NCBI RefSeq assembly: GCF_018143015.1
Contig: NC_054741.1
Span: 13,763,736 to 13,827,735, forward strand
Source: Lytechinus variegatus
Lineage: Eukaryota > Echinodermata > Echinoidea > Temnopleuroida > Toxopneustidae
Reading direction: 5' to 3'
Length of the DNA stretch: 64,000 bases
Shown here piece after piece: positions 23,001-45,055 of the stretch. The notes below the pieces were generated by a model, which saw only the letters and a program-made list of their open reading frames with translations, had not been told where the DNA came from and made no database searches. The position numbers and the translations under genes were made by a program. Position 1 is the first letter of the stretch. The number at the start of each line of letters is the position of its first letter.

Positions 23001-24812
23001 AATCACATTGTCTCAATTTCCAACCTTGCTTTTTTGTTCAGAAATTTTCTAAATAAACGATCATTGTAAGCTTGAATTCAACAACTAAAGAATTTGCATC
23101 ACATTTTTATCTTTGAATATGCTTTTTATAGAATTTCGATAAATAACAAATTGCCCATTAACACAATGTAGATTACACATAACACTGTTGAAATTTAGGA
23201 AATCATAACCAACAATTAACGTATTTGTATCTATAGAAATGATGATCTTGATAATGATAAAATACCAAAAAAATTGTAATCTTCCAAGATAATCGAAAAT
23301 GTTTACAATACAACTAAAAGTGGTTTCAACTTCCCCACAATTGCTGTTGTTATTTACCACATGCCACTCAAATAAATTATATTTTGAGGGTAAATTCTTG
23401 TTAAAAAAATTAAAGGAAACTGGTAATGAGAAAATATTAGACCAAAAAGCTACAATGATTAGTTCGTCAGATACCTCTGCACATAACAATGAGATTATCA
23501 TTCTTGTAGAATGAATCTAGAGTTATTTGTACTCCATTTTTAATGAAATAAAAAATATTTCACTTTTTTTTAATTTCTTAGATAATTTTTCTTAAACAGC
23601 TTATTCAACCAAAAGACAGGAAAATACTTTTGATTAAGCATATACTAAATCAAATAGGAGCTGATAAGAATAAATAGATTTACTCAAAATATTTGGTGCT
23701 AACCACTGACGATTTCTTATAACATCTTTTACTCTAAGTATACCTGCCTGCTTCCATTTTTCAAATATCAACATACGATTATTAAAATTTATGTTACTGT
23801 TATTCCAAATGATTTTATTATCATTGTTTTTTATCCAAATAAACCAATGTATCTTAACCAGCTCCAAAAAGAAAATCATTGTAAAAACTAGGTTAATTTC
23901 TTTTGTACACACATTATTCATATTTACACATTATTCATATTTTTGTTGATATATTGTATTACCAATCTCAGATAACCAACATAACCAATGATTAAAAATC
24001 CGTGACGTCATACTAAACACCCGTATGTGAGTCGAATATGGTGCACTGGCTAACAATCACAATGTGAAAAAATGTATATGTTTCTAATACTAACATGTCG
24101 CTTCTATGTAGCGATTTCATCATCTCGGATATAGCTGGTATAGATATAATGTAGCTGGTAAAGATTATAAAAAGAGAGAATCAAGTTTAACACTCAAAAC
24201 TTCCCAAACTGGATTGAGAAATTGACCGTTTTCATACTTTTATTCATTTAAGAAATTGGACTTTCATTTCAAAATATTAAGCAACATCTGACGTGTTTTT
24301 TAAATTCCTCAAAAAATGTGTCTCTTTAAAACTTATTTGTACAAATTTGTTTATTGCCTATCATAAAATCATAATCCTCGATTTTTTTCGCACATTCCAT
24401 TGTTGAAAAAGAAAATTTTCACAGATAAATAAGCATTGAACGGATGGAAGGTCAGATTTCAGTACATTGTAATCAACATCACTGAACCTTGATAGTCAAC
24501 ACGGTTCAAAATAAAAACTATATGTATGTATATATATATATGTGGGTGTGTGTGTGTGTGTGTGTGAAGAGTAGAGTAGAATCAAGGATGAAGCAAAGTA
24601 TACACTATGTTGTAAAGCTTTCGGCCCTGGCCTTCTTCAGTATTTATTTGCTAAAAAACACAAATAAAGCAAATCATAGAATAAGCAACAGAACAAACAT
24701 TATCTTTACAACATAGTCTATACTTTGCTTCATCCTTGATTCTATTCCACTCTTCACACATATATTATTAACAATGATCAAAGCGATTGGTACATATATC
24801 CAAGCCCCTCTC

Positions 24813-24867
<55 letters not shown>

Positions 24868-25241
24868 TAGGCCTACCTTTATTTATTTAAATGTTGTAGA
24901 TAAATACATGCTTCCGGACTGCATGAATTTAATGAAATATACATCTTCTTTGAATACTGAATCTTATAATCTAAGTGATTCCTATGAAATACCGTGTATA
25001 AAGTTACAAATGTTAATGTTCAAAGTACTGACCAGTGAAGTACATCATCGTGCTCGGTAGACCCAAAACAAAGGCAGCAGTCTTAAAGTCGCTGTCGTAT
25101 CGGTCGACGACATCGGGGAGAAGGACTCCAAACGATTTGCTTATTCCGCCATCGACGAAGAAAAGTAAGAACTTGCTTGAAAGAATGGCATATTTTCCAA
25201 GGGTCGGTTGAATCCTCAAGAAGGTTTCTCGCCATCATGAG
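19032..25241 (-). CDS. SLC16/monocarboxylate-transporter-like MFS protein, 4 exons, frame broken twice
   Basis: Exons on the minus strand: 25241-25033, 22752-22612, 21559-20626 and 19153-19032, all with GT-AG borders. Conserved phrases include FVDGGISKSFGVLLPD (TM1 region), the TM2-TM3 segment in exon 2, an acidic/polar central loop (about 80 residues: SSDDAEGES, EEKSKKEEK) between two six-helix halves, FDCLPHAMMKL, SFLYGIGYLSG and a short basic tail, LIYRQKIK. Such proteins move small acids or related solutes across membranes; the substrate here is unknown. Reading frame is lost by one extra base at 25193-25196 and again at 20753-20756, both TTTT on the plus strand (AAAA and TTTT in the gene sense, respectively AAAA). 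Allowing for those, the phases close exactly at about 467 aa. Either assembly errors or a decaying gene. Confidence 0.82.
19035..19040 (-). terminator. AATAAA hexamers overlapping the transporter stop codon
   Basis: The last codons read CAAAAAATAAAATAAAAAG, giving two overlapping AATAAA hexamers across the TAA stop. If used, the 3' UTR would be only tens of bases. Whether it is used cannot be told from sequence. Confidence 0.35.
19323..19368. repeat. (CA)n microsatellite
   Basis: Imperfect CA dinucleotides in intron 3 of the transporter gene. Confidence 0.85.
19580..20095. repeat. 88-bp inverted repeat around a tRNA-like SINE, bordered by CA/TA microsatellites
   Basis: The left arm 19638-19726 and right arm 19891-19978 are reverse complements with a single one-base indel (CCCC against CCC). 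(CA)n(TA)n tracts lie outside both arms (19580-19640; 20025-20095). The spacer includes a tRNA-like sequence at 19807-19877. The arms look like two opposed copies of one SINE body. The whole lies in intron 3 of the transporter gene. Confidence 0.85.
19807..19877 (+). mobile_element. tRNA-Glu-like SINE head with UCA at the anticodon position
   Basis: Acceptor stem GTCTCTG/CAGAGAC, A box TGGTCTAGTGGTTAAGGC, anticodon stem CCGGC/GCTGG with loop GTTCAAA, and T loop GGGTTCGATTCCC are all intact. The loop gives anticodon UCA, which reads UGA. The body downstream (19879-19978) is the SINE part, so a SINE head is the preferred reading, but the cloverleaf is well enough kept that a tRNA gene origin cannot be dismissed. 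Confidence 0.6.
20330..20515. repeat. Possible relic related to the foldback family
   Basis: Contains GGCGAGATAATTATCTTGCAATGTTGACA and further 'ggcgagata' and 'tatctcgcc' words in both orientations, resembling the GAGATAATTATCTCGTCATGTTGACA border of the foldback at 16822 when compared piecewise. Short and diverged, so only a tentative link. Confidence 0.3.
21855..22255. mobile_element. ~400-bp foldback made of short GTC-type words, copy 1
   Basis: The ends are GGTTTATTTC and, reverse-complemented, GGTAAATTGCC. The flanks GGAATAAT and GGACTAAT match at seven of eight bases. The left half repeats words such as 'attcgtccaact', 'aactcgtctact' and 'atttggtcta'; the right half repeats their reverse complements ('agaccaaatgg', 'agacgaaatg'). 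Copy 2 is at 32485-32880. It lies in intron 2 of the transporter gene. Confidence 0.78.
24560..24762. repeat. Palindrome with 53-bp arms enclosing a Penelope-type hairpin motif
   Basis: The left arm 24564-24616 (GTGAAGAGTAGAGTAGAATC...) pairs with 24706-24758. On the minus strand the centre includes CTGAAGAAGGCCAGGGCCGAAAGCTTT, seen piecewise as CTGAAGAA, a GGCC/GGCC stem, then GAAAGC, the same layout as the motif at 18649. TG and TA microsatellites flank it. Intron 1 of the transporter gene. Confidence 0.75.
24815..24865. repeat. (TA)n microsatellite
   Basis: About 25 TA dinucleotides in intron 1 of the transporter gene. Confidence 0.9.
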
Positions 25242-26169
25242 AAAGAGTATTACGTATGTTACACGTAAACCCTACTTGTGTGTTCAATACAGGGTTCAAT
25301 TGTTGGATATCATCAAATTGATGGCACGCAAATTTGATGAATGGCTTTTATTAAATAGGCATATATATGCTCTGATGGGTATCAATAGAAAAAGCATAGA
25401 GAAAAGAGATTTATGAGAAAAGTAATCAAAATATTTTGTAATGGGGAAGTGTATAGAATATCGTAAAATATTGATTTACGGTCAAAGTCTGAGGTTTTTT
25501 CATATTTTGAAAAATCATACTATATTTTGCCCAATTTCATATATTTGATATACATTTCGTCATTTATTACCCCCGTTTTGTGATAAAATGAAACTGGAAG
25601 TAATATTAATTATCCATTTTCAACCCAAATCACCTTTCAGTTTCCAATGAAACTTGCAGTATCACAGGTCGCCACCAAAACTTTGGCGGCGAAAGCCATT
25701 TTTTTTTTTTTGGGGGGGAGGCACCTGAAATTTTGGGATGGACACAGGTAAAAATTTGACAATCAATTCTTTAGAAATTGAAAACTACATGAATCAATTT
25801 GCAATTCTTTGTCACTCCACCCTTTTTGGTTGTTCAAAATGTAGAGGACTTTGGGTCAGGAAAAATTGTGTCAATCAAGAAAAATATATAAAGGGTTGCA
25901 CTACAAAATGATGGTGATTTTGGTTAAATTTCTGCTATTCAGCATACCAAAGGAGTCCTGTCTATGGTGAATAATACACGCAGCATAATACCCTCAAGTA
26001 AATCTTGGGGGTGCTTCAGCTCCCCCGCACCCACGCTTACCAGGGTCATTTCAAATCTCATGAAAGCAATAGATCCGTGAATGTCAAACGTTCGTGCATT
26101 TTGTGCTTGTTCTGTCTTATTGATTCGAGTATTTATTATCTTGTTTTAGTGGGATTTATTATCTTGTTT
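25242..26169. other. 5' flank of the transporter gene
   Basis: AT-rich sequence without a recognised exon. A T/G homopolymer block near 25700-25727 (TTTTTTTTTTTTGGGGGGG) resembles the fold-back MITE cores elsewhere but has no readable ends. The transporter promoter should lie near the right of 25241. Confidence 0.4.
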
Positions 26170-28585
26170 TAGTGGGATACACATCTACGTGTTAAAACCA
26201 CCAGTGAATGTGTAAATAGCAATATAAGGGACTATAGTGAAAGAAATGTTATTCGATTCAGTCAAGCTCTCCAGCACGTCTCCTGGGTATATGATGATTC
26301 CAGTCCATGTGTCAGTTATGATATTTTTTTAGAATCCTTTTTAAATGTATATAATTGTTTTCCTGTAAAATCATGTTAGGCAAAAATTAATCAGAAATAC
26401 AAACCATGGATTACCAAGGAATTGCATAAACTTTGTAAAAAGAAATATAAAATGTATGTTAAGTACCTTAAAAATCCTACTGAATATAGAAAGAGCGTTT
26501 ATAAAACCATAAGAAATAAGGTGACAAATATGCTAAAATTTGCAAAATTATCTTACTACAAACATAAGTTTCAAACTGCTACTGGTAATTCACGTCATAC
26601 ATGGAAAATAATTAACAAAGCTCTAGGTCAGCAAAATAAACAAAAAGTCATCAAGTCACTTTTAAATGATAATGCTATCGAAATGAGTGCATGTTTCAAT
26701 ACGTATTTTGTCAATATAGGTCCAAACAATAATAATGTTGATGTTTTGGATTATGTAAAAAAGAACGACAAAAATTTATTTTTGTCAGCCTATTACATCA
26801 AAAGAGATTATAGAAATTGTCAGTGGGTTTAAGAATAACACAAGTCCTGGATATGATGAAATAACAATCAAAATTCTTAAGAGAGTAGTTCATATTATTT
26901 GCATACCACTATGTTCTATATTTAATGCTTGTCTTGCCATGGGAGTCTTCCCAGATCAACTTAAAATAGCCAAGGTTGTACCTGTGTTTAAGAATGGAGC
27001 CCATGAAATTATAAAAAAAAACTATCGTCCAATTTCTTTTTTACCAATTTTCTTTAAGGTTTTTGAAAGATGTATATACAACCGTTTATTAAATTTTATT
27101 TCTGAGTGCAATATTTTAAATGACAATCAATATGGCTTTAGGAAAAATCACTCCACTGCTTCAGCATTAATAGATTTCATTCACAAGGTAGTAAATGCTC
27201 TTGATAATAAGGAAACAATGATAGGTCTTTTCCTTGACCTGAGCAAAGCTTTTGATACGTTGGATCACATAATACTATTACGTAAATTGTTTCATTACGG
27301 AATTCGTGGTAATGTTCTTAAGTTATTTGAAAGTTATCTTTGTAATCGTAAACAGTATGTCACTCTTGCCAACAAAAAATCTTCACTTCAACAAATCACT
27401 TGTGGGGTTCCCCAAGAGTCAATTTTAGGACCACTTCTATTCACTCTATATATCAATGACTTGCCTAACGTATCAAGTGTTATCAAATGTATTTTATTTG
27501 CAGATGACACCAGCATGTTCATGTCCCATAAAAATCATGATTTTTTACAAAATGTATTCAATAATGAACTACACAACATATCCAACTGGTTCTTAATAAA
27601 CAAGTTAACTTTGAATATTTCCAAAACACATTTTATGATTTTTTTCAAATAAAAAAGAAATAATATTGACATAAATATTCAATTAAACAACATTCAGATT
27701 CAAGAGGTGTCTTCGTTAACATTCGTAGGTGTAACAGTTGATAATAAGCTTACTTGGGGTGAACATGTCGGTGTCATCTGTAATAAGATTGCAAAAAGTG
27801 TTGGTGTATTATACAAATTATGCAGCTTTCCTAAAGAGATTTTAATTCTTTTATATAATACTTTAATTTAACCTTTTTAAATTATTGCAACCCAGTCTGG
27901 GCAAATTCTTTTAAATGTCATATCAACAGATTATTCCTTTTACAGAAAAGAGCAATACGAATAATAAATCTTGCCCCATACCTTGCCCACACTCAACCCA
28001 TATTTTGTCATTTGAGAGTACTAAAACTTGAAGATATATTTAAGTTCAACATTGCAATTTTAATGTACTCTTGCCATAATGATGTTTTACCGAAGACACT
28101 GTTGCAATATTTCTGTACAAATAGTTCCATACACATGCATATGACGAGGAATGCATCAAACTTTCACTTGCCATTTTTTAAAACCTCTTTGTATAAACAA
28201 TCAATATTTTTATCAGAGTCTTGTCATTTGGAATTCTATTCCTTGCCAGATTCGCAACAGTAAATCTCTAAATCTAAACTTTTTTACTGGATCATTATCA
28301 TTTGCATTAATATTGTAGGCTCTTGTATCGTAGTTTTGTTTTTGTCTAGGGTCTGTACGGTACTTTGTTTTCTTAATTTTTAGTATAATTGTGTTATTTC
28401 AATTTATTTCATTAGGTATCTTGGGTTGGCGTTTATAAGGCTCGTCCTTTCTTGCCACTGCCCTCACTCATGTTAACTGGATTTTATTGTATATTTGTGT
28501 TATCTATCTTATCTTTTTATATGTTTGTACTTTGTTGACTTCTTTTTATGAGTGGAAAATAAATACGAATTGAATTGAATTGTTC
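26170..28585 (+). mobile_element. Degenerate LINE (jockey/CR1/Daphne-like), 5'-truncated
   Basis: The linker and RT region are recognisable: KPWITKEL near 26405, YRPISFLP near 27020, AFDTLD near 27250, [13 protein letters not shown] near 27403 and FADDT near 27500. The 3' end is AAATAAATACGAATTGAATTGAATTG. The reading frame is broken at least four times (an in-frame stop near 26373 and frame changes near 26790, 27650 and 27865). It is therefore older than the LINE at 4259. A 22-base direct duplication (TTATTATCTTGTTTTAGTGG...) lies at its left edge. No clear target-site duplication was found. Confidence 0.85.
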
Positions 28586-29083
28586 ATAATTATATAGATT
28601 GTTATCGCTAACACTAATATGAAAAACAAAATCTGATACGTCCTGATCGTTGGTATCCCAGCATATTTAAGTTATGTAAGTTATGGGTTAAGTTAAGCAT
28701 TTAAAAACAATGAAAAAAGAAAATTACGTGATCGCAGAAGACTCCCACCCATCATTCCACACACACATTCTTTTTTATATAATATTTTATTTTCTTCCTC
28801 TTTCAAAACAATAAGTTGACAATCACAATTCATAAAAATAAAGATTCTTTGCAATTAAGTATACAATAATATAATAAATATATCAATATCAAGGAGATTA
28901 CAAATATTTTTAAAATGATTAGAAATGAAATCAAACTGCCAAATTTCTCTGCTATAACAATGTGAAACATTTTTTTTTGGTGAAAAAAAAATTACCTCAA
29001 TATTTCTATCATGTAAATATCAAAATTATGTCGAATCAAATAAACTACTTTTTTATGAAGCTCTACAAACCTATAAGAGGAAG

Positions 29084-29125
<42 letters not shown>

Positions 29126-29340
29126 CTTTCACTCACCTACGCACCCCACACTCCCTCCCACACAATCATACCACCCCCCAAAACACACACGCCCTCACTT
29201 ACACCCCCCTTCCCAGGCAGCAAACACTCACATTCACACGCGGACATACCATTGCACCTCCACGGCACCTCCTTCTTACCACATACACCCTCCCACACAC
29301 ACACACGCACACACACATGCGCATACCACTACCCTTCCTT
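28586..29340. other. Intergenic, TA microsatellite and C/A-rich stretch
   Basis: (TA)n at about 29087-29122 is followed by a CA- and CCA-rich stretch to about 29320. No gene seen. Confidence 0.5.
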
Positions 29341-29359
29341 TCACATTACACATCACCTT

Positions 29360-29505
29360 GCATAGCATTTTCATTTGATGCTTGATAAAACAGCGATGTG
29401 GATAAAATGCTTTGCTCAAGGGCATAAGTGTCGCGGCGGGAATCCAACCCCCGGTCCTCGGATCTCCAATCAAGCGCGCGCCTTAGACCATTCGGCCACG
29501 GCACC
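29360..29505 (-). mobile_element. tRNA-derived SINE, family 1, copy C
   Basis: On the minus strand the head GGTGCCGTGGCCGAATGGTC starts at 29505. T-loop-like GGGGGTTGGATTCCCG, then TTATGCCCTTGAGCAAAGCA and GAAAATGCTATGCA follow, matching the bodies of copies A and B. Confidence 0.75.
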
Positions 29506-29557
29506 TCCACCACACACACCCCTGTATCCTAAACACGCCATTTATGTTTCCCCTCAT

Positions 29558-29649
29558 CACTACGACAGCAACTGTTGTCCATTGTTGATCAACAAATATA
29601 TTAAATATCTTTTGTTGATCAACAATGGACAACAGTTGCTGTCGTAGTG
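29558..29649. repeat. Perfect 39-bp stem, 14-nt loop hairpin
   Basis: Arms 29558-29596 and 29611-29649 are exact reverse complements (outer CACTACGACAGCAACTG, inner TTGTTGATCAACAAA). The loop is AT-only apart from one C. It stands right beside SINE copy C. It could be a minimal palindromic transposon or a source of double-stranded RNA; it has more perfect pairing than a typical microRNA precursor. Confidence 0.85.
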
Positions 29650-32476
29650 TTATTACTACTACCTTAAAAAAATGACTTTTCTGATTTAGAATTGGAAGCA
29701 GTTGTTTATGTTGAGCCCTTCGCAAGCGTGTGTGGGTGTGTGAACGGTGGTGTGATTGTGGGAGAGGTGATGTGTTGTGGGTGTCTATGTGAGGGTGTGT
29801 ATGTGTTGTGTGTATGGATGGTAAGGTTTCTTTCTGCGTTCACACAAGTTATTTTTTTCGCACTTTGTATCATTCTTCACCCAGCAACTATGCGCAACTG
29901 TCTCGTAGTCAGTCATGCATGCAAGCAAGCATCCACATGAAAATGATATGGGGAGGAAAACAATATCAAGACATATCAATAAATAAAAAGATTTCATGTT
30001 CATACCTCAGACGAGGCAACTTCTAAACCGAAGGGAATATTTTTGTCTGGCCCACTCTGTCCTACCCCCAAAATGGGAGGAATCATAATTATGATCATGA
30101 TGTTGGGGTGCGATGCATTTATCAACCACAGATTCAAGACGTTCAGTAAAGATAAATAAATCTATATTTTCATGAACCATTTTCACTGCAAAAGAACCTC
30201 CAATTAAACGATATCTCGCAATTAAAAAAAATACTGTTATATGTGTATATTCCCCAAAGGTCAGACAAACTTATGCATGGGAATAAGGGCATACTGGTAA
30301 AAAGCTTAAATTTTTGTGTTATTTGGCAATATGTGGCAAATTATGATGAAGATACTGCTACTCCTTGTACTATCACCACCACCACCACCACCACCACCAC
30401 CACTACTTACTACTACTACCACCACCGCCTCCGCCGCCACCACCACCACCACCGCCACCCCACCATCACCATGCACCACCACCAGCCCCAGGACTACTAC
30501 TACTACTAATAATGATAATAATATATTATTAATTCTATACTGCCACTATTACGAAATACTGCTATCTAACCCGCCCAAAAATAATAACAATAAAAACAAA
30601 AATCATTTTAACTATGGAGTCATTAGTTCTTATAGAAGCAATCTCTCCTTGATTTACTTTTAACTGAGACATGAATTATTAATCACTTTCGTTGTTAGCG
30701 AATCTTTTTATCAAATCCATCCTTGGTCAAAATTGATGTTGTCGCTGTTTTGTGACGCCTGTCGATCAGCATGATCAGTAATGAATTTAAAAATAAAAAT
30801 ACTTATACATTGGGCGATCTATCTTCGATAGATTACCCGGTCTAAATCCCTATACGTATCCGCTGTTTAAATAATGAATTGTGTAATAACATTTCAACGA
30901 ATAAAATTGAATTGGCTGCTTAAATACTAAATACATAAATTAACGGATATCCAAATAAGTCACAATCGGGGTAATAACATTGAAGTAGGCCACGCCAAAA
31001 TACTATACCAATTAATCAACATGTATTCAGATCATTGGAATGTATCTACAGCTACATTAACCTATTTATTATTTGATTGCATGATTTCGTGATTAAGTAG
31101 CCGTATCTGATCATAGTCATCATGATATGTGATATATGTATCAAAAAAATAAATCATCGTTGAAATTTCTGCTAAAGTAAATACATCAGGACAATTCAAC
31201 GTTTTAATTAAAAACAAATAACTATCATAATCACGATTATTATTTCCTCATATCATCTTTATAGAGTAAGGGAGATATTTTTAGTTAAGATGAAACAGAA
31301 ATTGACAGTTTTTATTTTGGAATCATAACGAGAGAAGAGACAAGGCGATCAACATTCACCCAAGGTTTTCTTGCCAAAACGCTTTACAGCCATTTCAATT
31401 CAGTTTAGGTAAGGAGATCTAAACGGACTTTATTTGGGCGTTATTTTAAGGTAAAGAAGAAATGCTTCTAATTATTTTGTTTTATCGTGTTTTTTTCATT
31501 AAAAAATCTCGTAAAGCCATCATAATGCCTCAATTGATAATTGGCCTATCTGAATGTATTAGGAAGACGAAAGCATATGATGGCGTTTTTATTGTAAATT
31601 GGCAATGTTATTGTTGTAATATATGTATTTCAAAAACTGTTTTTTTTATAATAGAATAGAGTCCTGAGTGACCTTACAAAGATATAAAGACTGAAAATTT
31701 TCTTAAGCTTTCACTGGTATTTTAACAAAAAAAATCATGAAAAATGGGATATTAAATGAGATAAGCACCATTTCTAGTGTCTTAAATTTGTATTGTTGTA
31801 TTTGTAAAACATACAAAGTGAAATATGTCAAAGAATACAAAAGAGGTTTGAAAAATTCGCACAAGTTTGAATCCCAATAAGATATTACAATAAAGTAGCA
31901 TAAAGATAAAAACACAAGTTTAACAAGCGAAAAATAAAACAATCTGAGTTGCCACAGAAACGGACATATAATATTTGTACAGATTTATATAACAACTAAA
32001 ATTAATAAAAGCGTGATATGAGAGCAAAATGATAGAACAGACATAAGAAAATATAATATGACAACATTAGTGACAAATCTGTCTGAGATATGGCATGAGA
32101 CAAAATTGTACATAACATGACAAAATTATCATAAATTGTGAGACATTATTGTGGCAATAAAATGTGAAATCATTTTATAATAGAAATTATAGAAGGTGTT
32201 GGGCCTTGAGTAAGTTTTTAAAAGCAGATAAAGATGTGCTATTTATTACATTACGAGGAAGCAAATCCACGTTCCAATCTTTGGAAGTTCTTGGTCAACA
32301 ATTGATTATTCATATATTCTTTTTTTAATGTGTTTCCATTAGCTCCAATGGAAAGCAACAATGCGTCCGTCCATTTTGGAACTATTAGTTGGCCAAGTTT
32401 ATTGCAATAGCAACATGCTAATGCAATCGAAGTAGAAATCCAACAAATACCTTCATCAAGCGATCATTAATGTGCT
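29650..32476. other. Intergenic, TG-rich and (CCA)n repeats, AT-rich remainder
   Basis: TG-rich sequence at 29720-29820, a CCA/CTA triplet tract at about 30375-30510, then AT-rich DNA. Short open frames here have low complexity or no recognisable similarity. No exon could be supported. Confidence 0.45.
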
Positions 32477-32484
32477 ATTCTAGT

Positions 32485-32880
32485 GGTTTATTTCCAATTC
32501 GTCTTATGCCAATTCGTCCAATTGCCAACTCGTCTACTACCATTTGGTCTATCATCGGTTCGTCTACTCACCGCAGGGTCTAATTACATTTAGACTAATT
32601 CCATTCCGTCTGACAACCAATTGGTCCAATAGCCATTTAGTCCATATAATATTTGGTGTAATTAAACTAAAGTGTTAGTGTGCAAAATGAATGAAAAGAA
32701 AATGGGTATTAGACCAACTGGTTATAAGACGAAGTAGTAATAGACGAAAACGGTGATTTGACGAAGTGATGATTGGACCAAATGGTTGTTAGTCGAAATG
32801 TTGATGGACGGAATGACATTAGACTAAAAGAAGGTAGACCATGTGATGAGTGGACGAGTTGGACAAATGGGCAATTTACC
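32485..32880. mobile_element. ~400-bp foldback made of short GTC-type words, copy 2
   Basis: Same structure as 21855-22255, with ends GGTTTATTTCC and GGCAATTTACC. Flanks ATTCTAGT (32477-32484) and ATTCTACT (32881-32888) match at seven of eight bases, supporting an 8-bp target-site duplication. Confidence 0.8.
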
Positions 32881-33700
32881 ATTCTACTCAACTGGTATAT
32901 GCAAGAAGATATCACCTGTATTTGTGCACCCTGCTATTTGTCAGGCTAGCTATCTTGCTTTGAAGTTTGTCAATCCGAATGGAAGAATGGAATTGTCAAT
33001 TGTACAAACTAGACCCATGGGGAAACTACGAACTCAGGGGTACAATTACATCGTTAGGTATGGAGTCAGTTCAGTTGATGTTACTTCATGCGTAACTTAT
33101 ACCGACACGCATGCTTTGAATCAGCACAATGGTTGTGCAGGTTGAAAACATTTTCTTATCACTATTTGAAATTGAACAATGTGTAAGATTTTGGAAGTAT
33201 TCGTAATTGTAATATGAATCAAAAAGTGTATGAAAATTACAATAAGAAAAACCATTGTGCTATTTCCTATGCTCTAGTTTTAGCTTGTGATTAATGTATT
33301 TTAGTCGTTCATGAAATGACAAGCTTCATGAAATACCAGGCATCAATTTGATTTTTATTCAATTCCCATGTATTCCCCTCTTTCAATGCAGCTAATATCG
33401 AATAAATTCGATGTCGTTATTCACTTTTATTTAACCACATTAAAAATTAGATATACCCCTTTTTCCCCTTCCTGGTCATGCAATAGGGCTCTTTACTAAA
33501 TACTTTCTTTCTGTTTAATCATTACTTTGTTCATATCCGAAAGTGTAAGTTTCAACTTATTATAAACCCCAAATAATTGCCCAACATACACACGGAAAAT
33601 CTGAAGGATTAACTACTTCTGTTCTTGTTTGGATATGTCCTTGTATCACTCTTTTACGATTGATTTCTGATCTACGAAATCCAGAGTGGAGTGAAGAAGT

Positions 33701-43480
<9,780 letters not shown>

Positions 43481-45047
43481 TCACGTTGGAAAGGAACCGT
43501 AGAACTGTACTACAGGAAATTATAACTACAATATTTTTCTCCTGTCATAGGCCCATTCCAATTATATAATCGGAAACATGCATGTATACCAATTTCGGCT
43601 TTAAAATATTATTGTCAATTGATCTTTATTCTAAAAAAATGAGGAATGATTATATCAAACTGTAAACATTTAATTTGTCAAAAATCACGTGATAGGAAGT
43701 TGAAAAGGGTATTGCCTATCATTCATTCATTCATTCATTGACCATTTTCTTTTCTCATACGTTATCAATATAATCTTTCATTAAACAATCACGATAAATT
43801 TTAGTCAAATTTCAGATGATTACCCGTTGAATATTTTCATGGACGAGGGGGGGGGGGGGCAATATTAAACTATTCTTAATCAGTTACGTGTCATTTTACT
43901 TCTGATAGGCCTATCACAAGTAAAGGCTCTGTAATACAAATGTTTGCAATCAATCACTAATCAATCAAAATCGATAGTGCATGCCCATTTCTAATCCAAA
44001 TTTCACAGTACGCAAAATATAGTATTTCTCAGTTCACCTCTTTAAATTCACGTTATCAACAGGAGCTTTTTGATATAATGCGAATGTGTCATTTAAAAGA
44101 TTTGTCATTTTTAATCAAGTATGTAATGTCATTTACCCAGAGAAATGTTGTCAAGCCGAGTTAAAGTATAAGCGTGGCCAAATCTCATATAAATTTTGAT
44201 GGCGTTGACTTCTTACATGCAAGATGGAGAATGATGTACAACTACATTCAAGTTTATTAAATTTGCATGTTTATTTTTAGAATAAACGTGCGTTTGCGTA
44301 CATTCCATTTTCAGTTCAAATAAAACATATTTTAATACTGTATGCTCAAATCCATGTCTTAGTAGTTTTAAAATTTTTATCAGGATTTATCATTGTTATG
44401 AACATTACACATGAATTGATGGCCTTTCAATCGATAGAAATTGAAAATTATATTCCGTTATGTTTTATGAGTATGGTAAACGTTTATGAAAATCTGGGAT
44501 ATGTTTTCCTTAACAACTGCATTATCTTATTTTTTAAGAATGTCTAATAGTTAATAGGTTTGACTTAAATATTTAGTTATGATTATGCGTTATATTTTGC
44601 CAATTTTTTAATGTTATAGCTGAGGCAGTTTATCTTTGATGGGTGTACTACAGATGTATTTTTTTCTTAATTTTATAAACGACTCTAGTACTGTAGTAAA
44701 CATACATAAATTATTTCGCCACTTTTGTTGCATTTTCAAGCAGTATGATGATTTTGTTCTTGATCAATTTTTGATGAGTTTACAGTTCTCTTGATATGAA
44801 AAAAATATATATAGTGCCACCAAGATCATGTTAGTAGTATATAACAGTATAATCGTGATAATAGAGAAGTAATATCGTTGATTTCATCAGAAAAGAGTGC
44901 ATTTTCAAGAAATACCATGTCATTATAAATCCAGGGGTACGAGGGGGCCAGTCATCATCCACTAGGGCAAGTCCCTTCTCCCGACCCCAAAACAAAGGAA
45001 GTTTGGATTTCGTAGAATGGGTTCAACTCTGCAAAACAGATAGTTCG
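43481..45047. other. 3' flank of the SAMHD1-like gene
   Basis: AT-rich sequence, probably including the 3' UTR. AATAAA hexamers occur at 44281-44286 and 44319-44324, about 0.8 kb past the stop, as candidate polyadenylation signals. A G run lies at 43847-43859. No gene seen. Confidence 0.45.
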
Positions 45048-45055
45048 CTAATAGC

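Noticed and set aside
25640-25700. Upstream exon with ATG for the transporter
   Set aside because: A minus-strand ATG frame here stops after 20 codons, and the ATG at 25241 already closes the phases of the gene.
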